Shown here in pieces: positions 47,131 through 56,406 of a stretch of 64,000 bases of DNA. Made by a program: the position numbers and the translations under genes. This DNA comes from Paenibacillus sp. FSL R5-0623 (GTDB lineage: Bacteria > Bacillota > Bacilli > Paenibacillales > Paenibacillaceae), in contig NZ_CP150233.1 in NCBI RefSeq assembly GCF_037974265.1, positions 1,984,001 to 2,048,000 of the forward strand, written 5' to 3'. Each line of letters starts with the position of its first letter. Position 1 is the first letter of the stretch. The notes under the pieces were generated by a model that was not told where the DNA came from, searched no databases, and worked only from the letters and a program-made list of their open reading frames with translations.

Positions 47131-48309
47131 TCATTTGAGTTTCCTTTTTCTTTTTACTCTGGTGGATTTTTGCGAAACGGGCCTGGGAATGGCTGGTTTT
47201 CTGGACGTTCCGGGAGGTCTGTTGCGATATACCCATAAGGCATACTCCAGCGGTTGAGTGATGGCTTTATAATAGATATCCCGCTCCCCGATGCGAGCGA
47301 ATACTTCACGCGCAGGTTTGGGATTAACTTCAAGCAGGTAGATACGTCCGCTTCTGTCAATCGCCAAATCGAGTGCCAGCTCACACAGGTCGCCATACGT
47401 ATCTTCCAGAAACGAAGCAACATCAATGCCGAATTTCTCTGCAGTTGTGTTAATTTCTGCCCGGAGGTCGTCATCTTCGATCCATTGCTTCATGAGTCGG
47501 TTCATCGCTATTGCCTGACCGCCGCCATGAAGATTGGAGGTCACGCTTTTTTCTGCACCCATGCGTCCAGCACATCCAGTAAGCTCCCATTGTCCTTCAC
47601 CATTCTTCTGAACGAGCATGCGATAATCATGCACACGTCCATTCGGAAGCTGAAGTTGAATGCCCTTTTGTACAAGATACTTGTCTTTCATGTTCCAGTG
47701 CTGGAGCAACGCTCCCAGTCGTGATAAATGAACTTTACGTGGAGTGATGATACGACGTTTCTGATCTCGCCCCTGAACAAGCACCGTATTAGCCTCACTA
47801 CTGCTGCGTTCAATGCGTAGAATACCACGTCCGCCTGTTCCATTAATGGGTTTGAGATAGACCAGGGAAGAAACTTTGAGCATCCGGTTTACATCGGACA
47901 TATCCTGAAATAGAGCGGTTTCCGGCAGGTGTTCACGAAAGTTGGCTTTTTGCAAAAGGGTCTGGTGGATGGTCCATTTATTGCGCAGTGGCCTGTTCAG
48001 AAAGAGCAGATGCCCATATTTCTCACGAAAAGTAAGCAATTGCTGGAACCTTCGGTTACGCTGAATCCGGCAGCGATCAAAGATCAGGTCCGGGAATGAT
48101 CGCCACTCCCTGGACCAGCCTTTTCCCTCATGAAAAACCATGGCTTCAATTTGTTTGCCGCCGGGGTGTACGTCGGCTGGTGTGAATACATAGATATCGA
48201 GTCCCCGCTTGCGCCCTTCAAGAATCATTCTACGATAGACGCTTCGTTCTTCAAGAGCGCGATGTTCATTTAAGTACAACGTCATAATGCCCAGAACAGG
48301 TGAGGACAC
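47131..48309 (-). CDS. YheC/YheD family ATP-grasp protein (fifth of five)
   Basis: A 392-residue ATP-grasp protein of the endospore coat-associated YheC/YheD family. Visible are LVYLKPINGTGGRGILRI (ATP-grasp lysine and glycine loop), VQKGIQLQLPNGRVHDYRMLVQKN, TSNLHGGG and the metal-binding LEVNPKPAREVFARI. It lacks the N-terminal extra domain of the long paralogues and has a basic tail (KSTRVKRKRKLK). I start it at GTG 48309, 7 bases behind AAGGTG; a TTG at 48315 is too close to that site. It lies 35 bases behind the fourth gene. The reaction is unknown; ATP-grasp enzymes usually ligate a carboxylate to an amine. Confidence 0.85.
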   Translation of the reverse strand: MSSPVLGIMTLYLNEHRALEERSVYRRMILEGRKRGLDIYVFTPADVHPGGKQIEAMVFHEGKGWSREWRSFPDLIFDRCRIQRNRRFQQLLTFREKYGHLLFLNRPLRNKWTIHQTLLQKANFREHLPETALFQDMSDVNRMLKVSSLVYLKPINGTGGRGILRIERSSSEANTVLVQGRDQKRRIITPRKVHLSRLGALLQHWNMKDKYLVQKGIQLQLPNGRVHDYRMLVQKNGEGQWELTGCAGRMGAEKSVTSNLHGGGQAIAMNRLMKQWIEDDDLRAEINTTAEKFGIDVASFLEDTYGDLCELALDLAIDRSGRIYLLEVNPKPAREVFARIGERDIYYKAITQPLEYALWVYRNRPPGTSRKPAIPRPVSQKSTRVKRKRKLK

Positions 48310-48344
48310 AAACAATCACCTTCTTTTTGCAGTATTCCTGTCTA

Positions 48345-49451
48345 TCATCGTTTGGACTGACGGGCAAGATAAGCGCTGTAGTGAAATATACGTTCCAATG
48401 ATCGCCGTCTGATCTGTGGTTCATCAAACTTCATGGGCTTTGCATTGGCTTCGAAGAACCAGAGTTCCCCCAGGTCATCAATGCCCAGATCCATGGACAT
48501 TTCTCCGAGTGTGAAACCAGATCCCCGTTCTACCTGTCTTGCGATCATTAATGAAGTGGATTTCACACGTTTCATCAGGGTTGTTGACATTTCTTCGCCA
48601 AAAAGCTCGGTCAGCAGCTTCTCAGGGTCTTCTACGCTCCCGCCACGCGGCACATGCGTTGTAATGCTGCGGGAGCCAGCAAGCCTCGCTCCTACACCGG
48701 TTACGCTCCATTGGCCCTTGGTGTTCTTTTGTACAAGAACACGCAAATCGAAGGGGCGTTTACGAGAGGATGCCAGTTCAATGCCTTGTTGCATGATATA
48801 GGGCGTATGTCCAGTTTCTTTGCGAATTCGTGCCCATAACTTGGCAAGTGTAGCTGCTTTATAGGTTGTGCTTTTACGTGTGGTTTGTATTTTGAGTCGA
48901 TAAGGAAGCCGTTCTTTTTCCTGAAATTTAAGCATCATGATTCCTTTGCCAGCTTTGCCGCTCTCGGGCTTAAGGTACAGGTAGGGATACGCCCGTAGAA
49001 CGGCACCCAGAGAAGAAGCACTTCGCATCCGCCGAGTATAAGGGATCAGTTGCTGAGTCGATTTGGACTTCTTCAGCCATTCGAACAGATCCCATTTGTT
49101 GAAAAAGAATGGGTTATACAGTTCGATTCCGGATTGCATGCATTCGTCAATTTTGCGCTGAACGGAAGGTTTTCCTTCGTCTTCCCGGTTGGGAATACGA
49201 TTGTACAGAACATGGGGAAGGGGGAAAGGTTGTGAAACCCACTTTCCACTCCCCTTGTTGTACGTATATCCTTTCACGGTGGGACCACTCACGTTCAGAT
49301 CCCGAACAGTTACAATGTACACCACGTATCCCATGCTTTCGCCTGTCTGTAAGATATCCTGAAAATTTTGATGATTTCCCCTGAACATGCGCTGTTTATC
49401 ATGCATGGTCAAAACAGCAATGACAGGTTTGAAATCATCATGAAGGCTCAT
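48345..49451 (-). CDS. YheC/YheD family ATP-grasp protein (fourth of five)
   Basis: A 368-residue short-form paralogue. It begins MSLHDDFKPVIAVLTMHD, which equals the LGPLIGVL-type start of the core domain. Core motifs are LYLKPESGKAGKGIMML, MQQGIELASSRKRPFDLRVLVQKN, TTHVPRGG and FFEANAKPMKF. The ATG overlaps the stop of the third gene (TGATG), with GGAAGAAGGAAG upstream, so the two are coupled. The longer reading frame reaching to 49592 overlaps the third gene and is not used. It probably acts in or on the forming spore. Confidence 0.85.
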   Translation of the reverse strand: MSLHDDFKPVIAVLTMHDKQRMFRGNHQNFQDILQTGESMGYVVYIVTVRDLNVSGPTVKGYTYNKGSGKWVSQPFPLPHVLYNRIPNREDEGKPSVQRKIDECMQSGIELYNPFFFNKWDLFEWLKKSKSTQQLIPYTRRMRSASSLGAVLRAYPYLYLKPESGKAGKGIMMLKFQEKERLPYRLKIQTTRKSTTYKAATLAKLWARIRKETGHTPYIMQQGIELASSRKRPFDLRVLVQKNTKGQWSVTGVGARLAGSRSITTHVPRGGSVEDPEKLLTELFGEEMSTTLMKRVKSTSLMIARQVERGSGFTLGEMSMDLGIDDLGELWFFEANAKPMKFDEPQIRRRSLERIFHYSAYLARQSKR

Positions 49452-50824
49452 CAAATTTCTTCCTTCTTCCGGAACTTGCTCAAATACAGGCAGTGTTCCA
49501 AGATGTGCTCCACCGACGATTTGCCCTCCACCCGGAGTGAAGGGTGACGGAAAATGGAGCGCCCGGGTTTGGCGTTCGCTTCGAACATCCATACATGTTC
49601 CTCCTGATCAATGCCCAGATCAAAGCCAATCTCACCAATCAGATGCTGGTGCTGGGTTTCAATCGCCTGGGCCAGTGTAATAGCGACGGATTTGGCATGC
49701 TGAAGAACTTCTCCTGCACGATCGCCGAAGTTGCGACTGAGCGCCTGCTCAGGAGTCATTAGGGAGCCGCCATTTTTGATGTGTGTTGTGACGCTGCCAC
49801 GTCCTGCCTTTTTGGCTCCAATTCCGACAACAACCCATTGATTGTTACCATTTTTATGCATGTGAAAACGAAAATCAATGGGACATTCATCAATCTCAAT
49901 TAGACGTATTCCCTGCTGAACGACATATCCGCGTAGCTGTTTGCCATGTCTTCCCTGAAGCATGCGCATCAGACTGTTGAAGGACCCAAAACGCAGGAGT
50001 GCATTACCGCCTTTTTTGCGATATCGTGCGAAATATCCACGTTTGGGCGAGTAAGTCAGGCGGTAGATCCCGTTCCCCAGACTTCCGGCAGTAGGTTTAT
50101 AGTAGACGAACTGATGGCGTTCCAACATTTCCTTCATCTGTTCAACGGACGGATTGGTAATTGATTCAGGGATATACCTTCCGGCTGCCGGCTCGTTCTC
50201 CAGCAACGTATAGATATCCGATTTGTTGAAAAAGCTCCAGTTGAAGAACGGAATTTTTCGGCGAACAAATCGTTCCCGCAGCTGGTTGATTGCTGGTGAG
50301 AAGTCTGAGCGTCTGCTCGGCAATCGGTTGTAGACAACATCGGGCAGAGGTACCGTTCTGCGGGTAAAGCTTCCGTTATCATTCAGAAAAAAACCGGATA
50401 CCGTCTCATTCTGCCAATTGATATCCCGGGGAGTAAAGGCATAAATATAGGATTTTCGGCTGCCTTCACGGAGTAACTGTTTGATGAAACCAGTACGGGA
50501 ACCGAATGGATTCGTGCTCGTCGCAGGCCCATCAGAGAGTACGCCGATCAGTGGACCTAACTGGACCTCATCATTTTGCAAATTCCGGAGATAAATACTG
50601 CCCCGTTTCGGAACGTTCATCATATTACGGATACCTGAAGCGAGATACAGATGTTTACCTGCTTTTTTGATTGGTTTGATCGTTGCAGGTACCCGGTCAC
50701 GCCCGAAGCGAAGGTGCACCGTTTTTTTGCCGGACAGGTTGAGGCTCTTCATTAAAGCGTTGGATACATAAACCACTTTATCCGGTTGCTTGGTGAAATG
50801 CAGATTGCAAAAGGTCAAACTCAT
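49451..50824 (-). CDS. YheC/YheD family ATP-grasp protein (third of five, long form)
   Basis: A 457-residue long-form paralogue. Residues 1-95 form an extra N-terminal domain (VVYVSNALMKSLNLSGKKTV, LHLRFG-type beta strands, ending LGPLIGVLSDG). The ATP-grasp core has YYKPTAGSLGNGIYRL, VQQGIRLIEIDECPIDFRFHMHKN, TTHIKNGG and MFEANAKPGRSIF. The AGGAGG site is well placed before ATG 50824. Compared with the short paralogues, the extra domain may bind a partner or substrate; nothing more can be read from it. Confidence 0.87.
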   Translation of the reverse strand: MSLTFCNLHFTKQPDKVVYVSNALMKSLNLSGKKTVHLRFGRDRVPATIKPIKKAGKHLYLASGIRNMMNVPKRGSIYLRNLQNDEVQLGPLIGVLSDGPATSTNPFGSRTGFIKQLLREGSRKSYIYAFTPRDINWQNETVSGFFLNDNGSFTRRTVPLPDVVYNRLPSRRSDFSPAINQLRERFVRRKIPFFNWSFFNKSDIYTLLENEPAAGRYIPESITNPSVEQMKEMLERHQFVYYKPTAGSLGNGIYRLTYSPKRGYFARYRKKGGNALLRFGSFNSLMRMLQGRHGKQLRGYVVQQGIRLIEIDECPIDFRFHMHKNGNNQWVVVGIGAKKAGRGSVTTHIKNGGSLMTPEQALSRNFGDRAGEVLQHAKSVAITLAQAIETQHQHLIGEIGFDLGIDQEEHVWMFEANAKPGRSIFRHPSLRVEGKSSVEHILEHCLYLSKFRKKEEI

Positions 50825-50884
50825 GATTTATCCTCCTATCCTGAAAAGATCCTTGGGCTCCATGGCAAGCGGGCGCTGCGGGCC

Positions 50885-52075
50885 TCAGCCGCCGTGAATC
50901 GGGATGGGTTTCAGGCCAGCTTTGCTGGATGTATTCGGCAATTTCATTGGACGAATGACGTCCGTGAGAACATGTTGTTGCAACAGATAACGGGCATAGG
51001 CAAGCGGCCGCGTATAAGTCAGGGTATGCATGCGTCGGTCGCCCGCTTCTGCAAATGAGGTGCGGCCTGGTTTGGAGTTGACTTCAATTAGCCAGAGTTG
51101 GCCCTCTGCATCTGCTCCGAAATCAAGCCCCAATTCGGCTAACCTGCCGAAACGGCTTTCCAGCAGGGTGGGGATAAGAGTAGCAGTCTGCCGGATGCTC
51201 TTCAGCAGAGTTTCCGTGCGGATCGTTCCATATCGCTGGAGCAGATATGCGTGGGCAGGATATGCTTTACCCCCACCGTGAAGATTGGACGTGAGTGAAC
51301 CTTCGGGTCCTTCCCGTACCATACATCCGGTAAGTGTCCAGCGACCTTGCCCATTCTTTTGCATTAGAGCCCGTATGTCGAATGCTCTTCCATGATGGCT
51401 AAGCTCCAGATATGGCTGCACGATCATCTTACGCTCAGCCTGATGTAATGCTAGCCAGGAAGATACAGCCTGGGTATGGTTGAATGTAAGAAAAAAGGGC
51501 TCATTGTCTTCGTTACGCCCCTCCACGATCCATGTCGATGGGGTCGTTCCCCGAGACAGGCGAAAAGTATTTTTGCCATGAGTCCCGGATACCGGTTTGA
51601 AGAACAGTCCTCTGGGCCAACGGTCCAGCCATGTTTCCCAAGGAATATGTGATCCGATCCGGGTTGTGGGAGCAAGTTGTGACCTCAAGTCAGGATTTCG
51701 GGACAACACACGATGCACCTCCCATTTTCCTGGAAGGGAAGCAGACCAATAACGATGTTGATCTGTGCCGTTGGTTGGTATCCATTCCTTAAGCTGTTGT
51801 CTGACGTACCTGGAGATTGGGCGAAGACAACGATCCATAATGAGATCGACTGCAGGAACAGGTAGCGAATTCCACTTCCCTTGATGATAGGCATATCCCC
51901 ATTGAAGAGGGAGATGGACTGCATCATTTGATATCGGGATCACAATAATCTGAAGGGCGTATCGCATGCTCCCCACACTGAGACGACGGCAGAAAAGTTC
52001 ATCTGTAAAGGGAGGTGAGCCTTCGGTTGCACGTACCAGAATGGCCAGTGTCTTGGTCTGAGATGATGGAAACAT
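50885..52075 (-). CDS. YheC/YheD family ATP-grasp protein (second of five)
   Basis: A 396-residue short-form paralogue starting at ATG 52075 behind GAGGAGAGG. Core motifs are LFFKPVSGTHGKNTFRL, VQPYLELSHHGRAFDIRALMQKN, TSNLHGGGKAY and WLIEVNSKPGRTSF. It is the most divergent of the five in the N-terminal half (FTDELFCRRLSVGSMRYALQ). It lies 60 bases upstream of the third gene. The product of the reaction is unknown. Confidence 0.85.
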   Translation of the reverse strand: MFPSSQTKTLAILVRATEGSPPFTDELFCRRLSVGSMRYALQIIVIPISNDAVHLPLQWGYAYHQGKWNSLPVPAVDLIMDRCLRPISRYVRQQLKEWIPTNGTDQHRYWSASLPGKWEVHRVLSRNPDLRSQLAPTTRIGSHIPWETWLDRWPRGLFFKPVSGTHGKNTFRLSRGTTPSTWIVEGRNEDNEPFFLTFNHTQAVSSWLALHQAERKMIVQPYLELSHHGRAFDIRALMQKNGQGRWTLTGCMVREGPEGSLTSNLHGGGKAYPAHAYLLQRYGTIRTETLLKSIRQTATLIPTLLESRFGRLAELGLDFGADAEGQLWLIEVNSKPGRTSFAEAGDRRMHTLTYTRPLAYARYLLQQHVLTDVIRPMKLPNTSSKAGLKPIPIHGG

Positions 52076-52125
52076 TACGCTGCACCTCTCCTCTATCAGA
52101 TTTGTTTCCAATAGGAAATAACTTT

Positions 52126-53493
52126 TCAAAAACCCGCCAGGTACGTAGAATATTCAAGCATGGCTTTGACGGAAGGGCGGATCTTGCTCTCACTCAGTGG
52201 TGTATTATCATTCTTGGATGGTTTGGAGTTGACTTCGAGCAGCCATACGCGCCCAGTGGTGTCCAGAGCCAGATCAATACCAAGTTCACCAAAATGGGCA
52301 GGGATGGCACTCTCAATCCCCTTTGCGATATCCAGTGCTGCGGTGTGCAATCCTGCATAAGCGGAAGCTTTGGCTGATCCAGACAACTGTGTTTTGGCAA
52401 CAGCATCCTTGACGGTGCTGAGACTTCCACCCCGTGCCAGATTGGATACGTAGTGACTCCCGCCTGCAATCCGGGCGACGATGGAGGTTACACTCCATTT
52501 ACCTGTACGGTTCTTTTGCACGAGCGCACGGAAATCCACGGGTCTGCCACTGTTGTCAATGAGAGTCAGCCCTTGTTGGATCTGATAACGCGTTGTTTTC
52601 ATTTTCCCAGACATACTGGCATACAGTTTATCCAGAGAAGTATACGTTTGTTTCCGGGTGCCCCCGACGCCAGTTGCCAGAGTCAGGAAGCTTCCGTCCG
52701 TCTGACGTGAGACCCGGATGATCCCTTTACCCAAAGAGCCGCGTACGGGCTTCAGAAATACAACCGGATGTCGGTTGCACATCGTCTTGAGCAGGGCTGA
52801 TGTCTTGAGTAAATGAGACTCGGGAAGAACTCGTTTAAGCGTTGAAATGGACTTGAGTGCGTCAAACACTTCGTTTTTGTCCAGAAACTTTTCATTGAAG
52901 GTTTGCGTGCCGTAGAGCGATTTTACTTCTTTCATAAAATGCTGTACGCTAGGTTTGTTCTCAAGCTTGCGGGACGTTAGCCGGTTATTGACGACGTCTG
53001 CTACAGGCAGAACAGTCTTTTTCCAGCCGTCATCATACACCCAGCCTTTCATATAACCCGTTACCGCTCCAATATCCTCCGGTGTGAAAAAGGATACATA
53101 GGCGCCTTGCTTACGGCAGGCGTTCACCAGTTCTTGACAGAACATCGTGATGGAGCCAAAGGGCCGATCGGGCTGATCGGGATAATCCTGGCTAACCAGT
53201 ACACTGATGTAGGGTCCAAGGCGAAGCGTACGGCTGGCTGAACGATAGGATACCCTCAGAACCGAACGTGGAACGAGACCGGTTTTGCTGGCAACTGTCT
53301 GATTGATGCGCAGCCCGTCATACCTTGGTACCGGAATAACAGTGACTTCGCGACGGAAAGAGCCAAATTGCAGCTGAAGCGGCCTTCCTGAAGGGATTTT
53401 AAGCGCCTTAAGCACCCCTTCGCCCAGCATGATGACGTCGTCCTGCAGGATGCCCGAGCCGGTAACCTGAATCGTTACTTTTTTAGTGGACAT
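52126..53493 (-). CDS. YheC/YheD family ATP-grasp protein (first of five, long form)
   Basis: A 455-residue long-form paralogue and the first gene of the five. The N-terminal domain (about 1-105: VTIQVTGSGILQDDVIMLGE and RPLQLQFGSFRREVTVIPV) corresponds to that of the third gene. The ATP-grasp core has VFLKPVRGSLGKGIIRV, IQQGLTLIDNSGRPVDFRALVQKN, SNLARGGS and WLLEVNSKPSKNDN. The start is ATG 53493 behind GGAAGGAG. It is divergent from a YlbF/YheA-family gene; in B. subtilis yheA and yheB also neighbour yheC and yheD. Confidence 0.88.
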   Translation of the reverse strand: MSTKKVTIQVTGSGILQDDVIMLGEGVLKALKIPSGRPLQLQFGSFRREVTVIPVPRYDGLRINQTVASKTGLVPRSVLRVSYRSASRTLRLGPYISVLVSQDYPDQPDRPFGSITMFCQELVNACRKQGAYVSFFTPEDIGAVTGYMKGWVYDDGWKKTVLPVADVVNNRLTSRKLENKPSVQHFMKEVKSLYGTQTFNEKFLDKNEVFDALKSISTLKRVLPESHLLKTSALLKTMCNRHPVVFLKPVRGSLGKGIIRVSRQTDGSFLTLATGVGGTRKQTYTSLDKLYASMSGKMKTTRYQIQQGLTLIDNSGRPVDFRALVQKNRTGKWSVTSIVARIAGGSHYVSNLARGGSLSTVKDAVAKTQLSGSAKASAYAGLHTAALDIAKGIESAIPAHFGELGIDLALDTTGRVWLLEVNSKPSKNDNTPLSESKIRPSVKAMLEYSTYLAGF

Positions 53494-53730
53494 CACGGAT
53501 CTCCTTCCGGGCGGCAACTTGATGTCTGATCTCGAAGTTGAACGGCATCTGAACATGGCATGTGCTTCATCATATGAGGACATATAACCCTTGGTGATTG
53601 ACCCATATGGATTAAATGCATTTGATTTCGAGGCAGGTTATGGATGGCCTGTTTCAGATCGTCCTTGTTTGACAGCGAAGAAAAGCGTGTATTAACACGG
53701 ATGAACAAACCAATCTGAGGAGGAATAATA

Positions 53731-54078
53731 GTGAACATTTATGACAAAGCCAATGATTTGGCCAAAGCACTGAGAGAAAGCAGCGAGGTGGAAGAGATTA
53801 CTTCCGCGATGAAGCTGATTGAAGCTGATCCGGATGCAAAAGCAATGCTGGATAACTTCCGTGATCAACAAATGGAACTGCAACAACGTATGATGAGCGG
53901 CGATATGCCAGCTCCGGATGAGATGGAGAAAATGGAAAAATTGTTTGAAGTACTGAGCTTGAATCTGAATATCCGTCGCTTGTTTGATGCGGAGCGTCGC
54001 CTCAGTGTCATCATTGAAGACGTGAATAAAATTATTGCTGACAGCCTGGGTCATCTGTACGGTGGCGCTGAAGCGTAA
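53731..54078 (+). CDS. YlbF/YheA family protein
   Basis: A 115-residue all-helical protein of the YlbF/YmcA family: NIYDKANDLAKALRESSEVEEITSAMKLIEADPDAKAML and the Met-rich linker of the RMMSGDMPAPDEMEKMEKLFE type. It begins with GTG behind AGGAGGAAT. Its position, divergent from a yheC/yheD group, makes YheA its most likely counterpart. YlbF and YmcA act with YaaT in an RNase Y-related complex; YheA itself has no defined role. Confidence 0.85.
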   Translation: MNIYDKANDLAKALRESSEVEEITSAMKLIEADPDAKAMLDNFRDQQMELQQRMMSGDMPAPDEMEKMEKLFEVLSLNLNIRRLFDAERRLSVIIEDVNKIIADSLGHLYGGAEA

Positions 54079-54086
54079 AAAAAGTA

Positions 54087-54289
54087 GTTCAAAAAGTAAA
54101 CTTTTGATTACGAAGGATGCCTAGCGGCTCATCAGCATCGAAGTTGAAATTCAGCCGAAATGAGTGTGGGCTTACGAAGGTTGTTTCCTGCGGAAACATT
54201 GCGGTTGCTCACGTAGTTGTCCTACGCTCCGCTACTCCATTTCTAGCTTCATTCCATCTTCTCGGTACTGAAAACTGATCTTTTTGAAC
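54087..54289. repeat. MITE-like repeat element with terminal inverted repeats
   Basis: A 203-base segment bounded by GTTCAAAAAG (54087-54096) and its exact complement CTTTTTGAAC (54280-54289). It contains no plausible gene. The right end recurs at 38817-38845 in this window. It fills most of the 316-base gap between two genes, and the remainder up to 54394 holds only the promoter region of the next gene. Confidence 0.55.
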
Positions 54290-54394
54290 ACGTACTAAAA
54301 GGTTGTCTTGTTTTTTTACCTGAACCTTTCATATTGGCTCCTTATCGTTCATAGACTAGACATATAGAGTCGATCAAGAACGAAGGAGCTGTGA

Positions 54395-54682
54395 ATGGTG
54401 AAAAGGTTGAAAAAAGCAAAACATGTAATCTATCTGCTTATTGCGTTGTCGATGCTGGTCATTGCACTGCCGCGGATTTCCTTTGCTGGAGGAATGGACT
54501 GGGTTAATATTTTTGGCATCGTATGGGTGCTGTTCTCCTTATTAATCGTTGGTGCACATCTGCATTTTATTCTCGGTGTGGATGAAGAGAAGAAGCGTGC
54601 ACTGGAAGCGGTTCGTCGGGCGAAGCTGCGGCAGTGGGAGATGAAACTGCTGGACAAGCAGGAGCGGAGCGAGTCTGTATAA
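54395..54682 (+). CDS. Small two-segment membrane protein
   Basis: A 95-residue protein with two hydrophobic segments (about 12-30 and 36-58) and a charged C-terminal tail, ALEAVRRAKLRQWEMKLLDK, which is predicted to be a helix in the cytoplasm. GAAGGAG lies 6 bases before the ATG. I do not recognise the family. It stands alone, with a terminator at 54737. Confidence 0.6.
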   Translation: MVKRLKKAKHVIYLLIALSMLVIALPRISFAGGMDWVNIFGIVWVLFSLLIVGAHLHFILGVDEEKKRALEAVRRAKLRQWEMKLLDKQERSESV

Positions 54683-54736
54683 AGGATAGAATTACAATCC
54701 GTATGCAGGGCCAACAGCGTTGGTTCTGCCTCTGGA

Positions 54737-54778
54737 ACAAGACCGGATTCCCTTGCACATAAGGGGCCGGTCTTTTTG
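54737..54778 (+). terminator. Rho-independent terminator
   Basis: AAGACCGG and CCGGTCTT enclose an inner CCTT/AAGG pairing and are followed by five T. Confidence 0.85.
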
Positions 54779-54926
54779 TTATATACAAGGATCAGGGAAT
54801 AATCGGAAGATTGAATTCAAGCAGCCCATTTCCCAATAAGAATGGGATAGGAAGTGGGGTTATTTTCCTGACGTCGTGTTATAATAGGTACAGTATAGTA
54901 CAGATGCATCTTCGGGGGTGGTACAG

Positions 54927-56261
54927 TTGGACGGACAGGAAGAGAACGTAACGAAGCATGAACAGTTACTTCAACATATTGAACAACTGAAGGTTGGCAG
55001 CAAAATATCAGTACGTGGACTTGCGCGGGAGCTGGGTGTAAGTGAAGGGACAGCATATCGTGCGGTGAAAGAGGCGGAGAACTTCGGGCTGGTCGTGACC
55101 AAGGAACGAATTGGAACGGTGCGGATCGAGAAGAGACCTCGGGGCATGTCGGAACAGTTGACCTTTGCTGATGTTGTGACCATTGTGGAGGGCCATGTGC
55201 TGGGGGGGAACGAAGGTCTCACCAAACCGCTGCACAAGTATGTGATTGGTGCGATGAAAGAACAGGCAATGGCCCGTTATATTGACGCTGGGAGTCTACT
55301 GATTGTAGGTAACCGTGAAGATGCTCACTCGCTTGCCCTCGAACAGGGAGCGGGCGTGTTGATTACGGGTGGTTTTGGGACAAGTCGTGAAGTAAGAATT
55401 ATGGCTGACGAGCTTGGGCTACCGATTATCTCATCCAGACATGATACATTCACAGTGGCTTCAATGATTAACCGTGCGATCTTCGATCGGCTGATTAAGA
55501 AAAAAATTATGCTTGTTGAAGATATTATCGGTCAGAAACCTCGCCTGCAGGTGTTGAAGGTCACCAGTTCAGCAGCAGATTTTCATATGCTGGTGTCGGA
55601 GACGGGTGAACATCGCTTCCCAGTGGTGGATGAATGGAACCGGGTCATCGGGATTGTGAGTCTGAAGGATGTCAGTGAGCTGAAAGAAGATCAAAGTATT
55701 GAGAAATGTGTGATACGCCGCCCGATTACGGCCTCATTGCAGACATCTCTTGCTTCTGCTGCCCAGATTATGACCTGGGAAGGTATCGATTTTCTGCCAA
55801 TCGTGGATCGGAACCGCAAACTGATTGCGTCCGTCACACGCAAGGAAGTGCTTCAGGCCATGCGGGATGCACAGAAGCAGCCACAACTGGGAGAGACGTT
55901 TGATCATCTGATCTGGAACGGGTTTGCCGAGGAGCGCGGTGAACAGAACGAATTGTTATTCCACGGATTCATCATTCCTCAGATGGCAACGGATCTGGGT
56001 ACGATCTCCGAAGGTGTTCTGTTGAATGTGATGACACAGGCTGGTCGGCGGGCAGCGTGGGATGTTACAGGGAACGACCATGTGGTCGATAATGTAACGA
56101 CGTATTTTGTTCGACCGGTACAGATTGAGGATCAGATCCTGGTTCGACCGTTAATTCTGGAAACCAGTCGTCGAACGTGCAAAATGGACATTGTGGTTAC
56201 CCGTGAAGGCAGTGTGGTATGCAAAGCGGTAATGACATTGCAGTCGATTGACCATGCCTAG
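54927..56261 (+). CDS. ytoI: CBS-domain regulator-like protein YtoI
   Basis: A 444-residue multidomain cytoplasmic protein: an N-terminal winged helix (SVRGLARELGVSEGTAYRAVKEAENFGLV), a DRTGG domain (about 85-190, with GVLITGGFGTSREV), two CBS domains (about 200-310, which bind adenosyl ligands in other proteins) and a C-terminal hotdog domain (LFHGFIIPQMATDLGTISEG). This order is that of B. subtilis YtoI. The function is unknown; the layout suggests a nucleotide-sensing regulator. I start it at TTG 54927, 5 bases behind GGGGGTGG; GTG 54918 is an alternative. Confidence 0.85.
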   Translation: MDGQEENVTKHEQLLQHIEQLKVGSKISVRGLARELGVSEGTAYRAVKEAENFGLVVTKERIGTVRIEKRPRGMSEQLTFADVVTIVEGHVLGGNEGLTKPLHKYVIGAMKEQAMARYIDAGSLLIVGNREDAHSLALEQGAGVLITGGFGTSREVRIMADELGLPIISSRHDTFTVASMINRAIFDRLIKKKIMLVEDIIGQKPRLQVLKVTSSAADFHMLVSETGEHRFPVVDEWNRVIGIVSLKDVSELKEDQSIEKCVIRRPITASLQTSLASAAQIMTWEGIDFLPIVDRNRKLIASVTRKEVLQAMRDAQKQPQLGETFDHLIWNGFAEERGEQNELLFHGFIIPQMATDLGTISEGVLLNVMTQAGRRAAWDVTGNDHVVDNVTTYFVRPVQIEDQILVRPLILETSRRTCKMDIVVTREGSVVCKAVMTLQSIDHA

Positions 56262-56287
56262 CAGGGTACGTTGCCTCGGGCATAGAC

Positions 56288-56378
56288 AAAGAGAGTACTC
56301 CCTGATCAAGAAGCTCTGCCGGGTTGCGCTGTCGCGCGGTTCTGGCTTCGCTTAACGAAGGGGAAGTACTCTCTTTTT
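56288..56378. terminator. Terminator between ytoI and ytpI
   Basis: AAAGAGAGTACT...CCC and GGGGAAGTACTCTC-type arms enclose about 50 bases with inner GC-rich hairpins and are followed by five T. The genes are convergent, and it can act both ways. Confidence 0.7.
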
Positions 56379-56406
56379 GCAGACGCAATGATAGCGCTTC
56401 AACGAA

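Noticed and set aside
49452..49592. 47-residue N-terminal extension of the fourth YheC/YheD protein
   Set aside because: It lies within the third gene in another frame; the ATG overlapping that gene's stop has a good ribosome site and begins the core domain.
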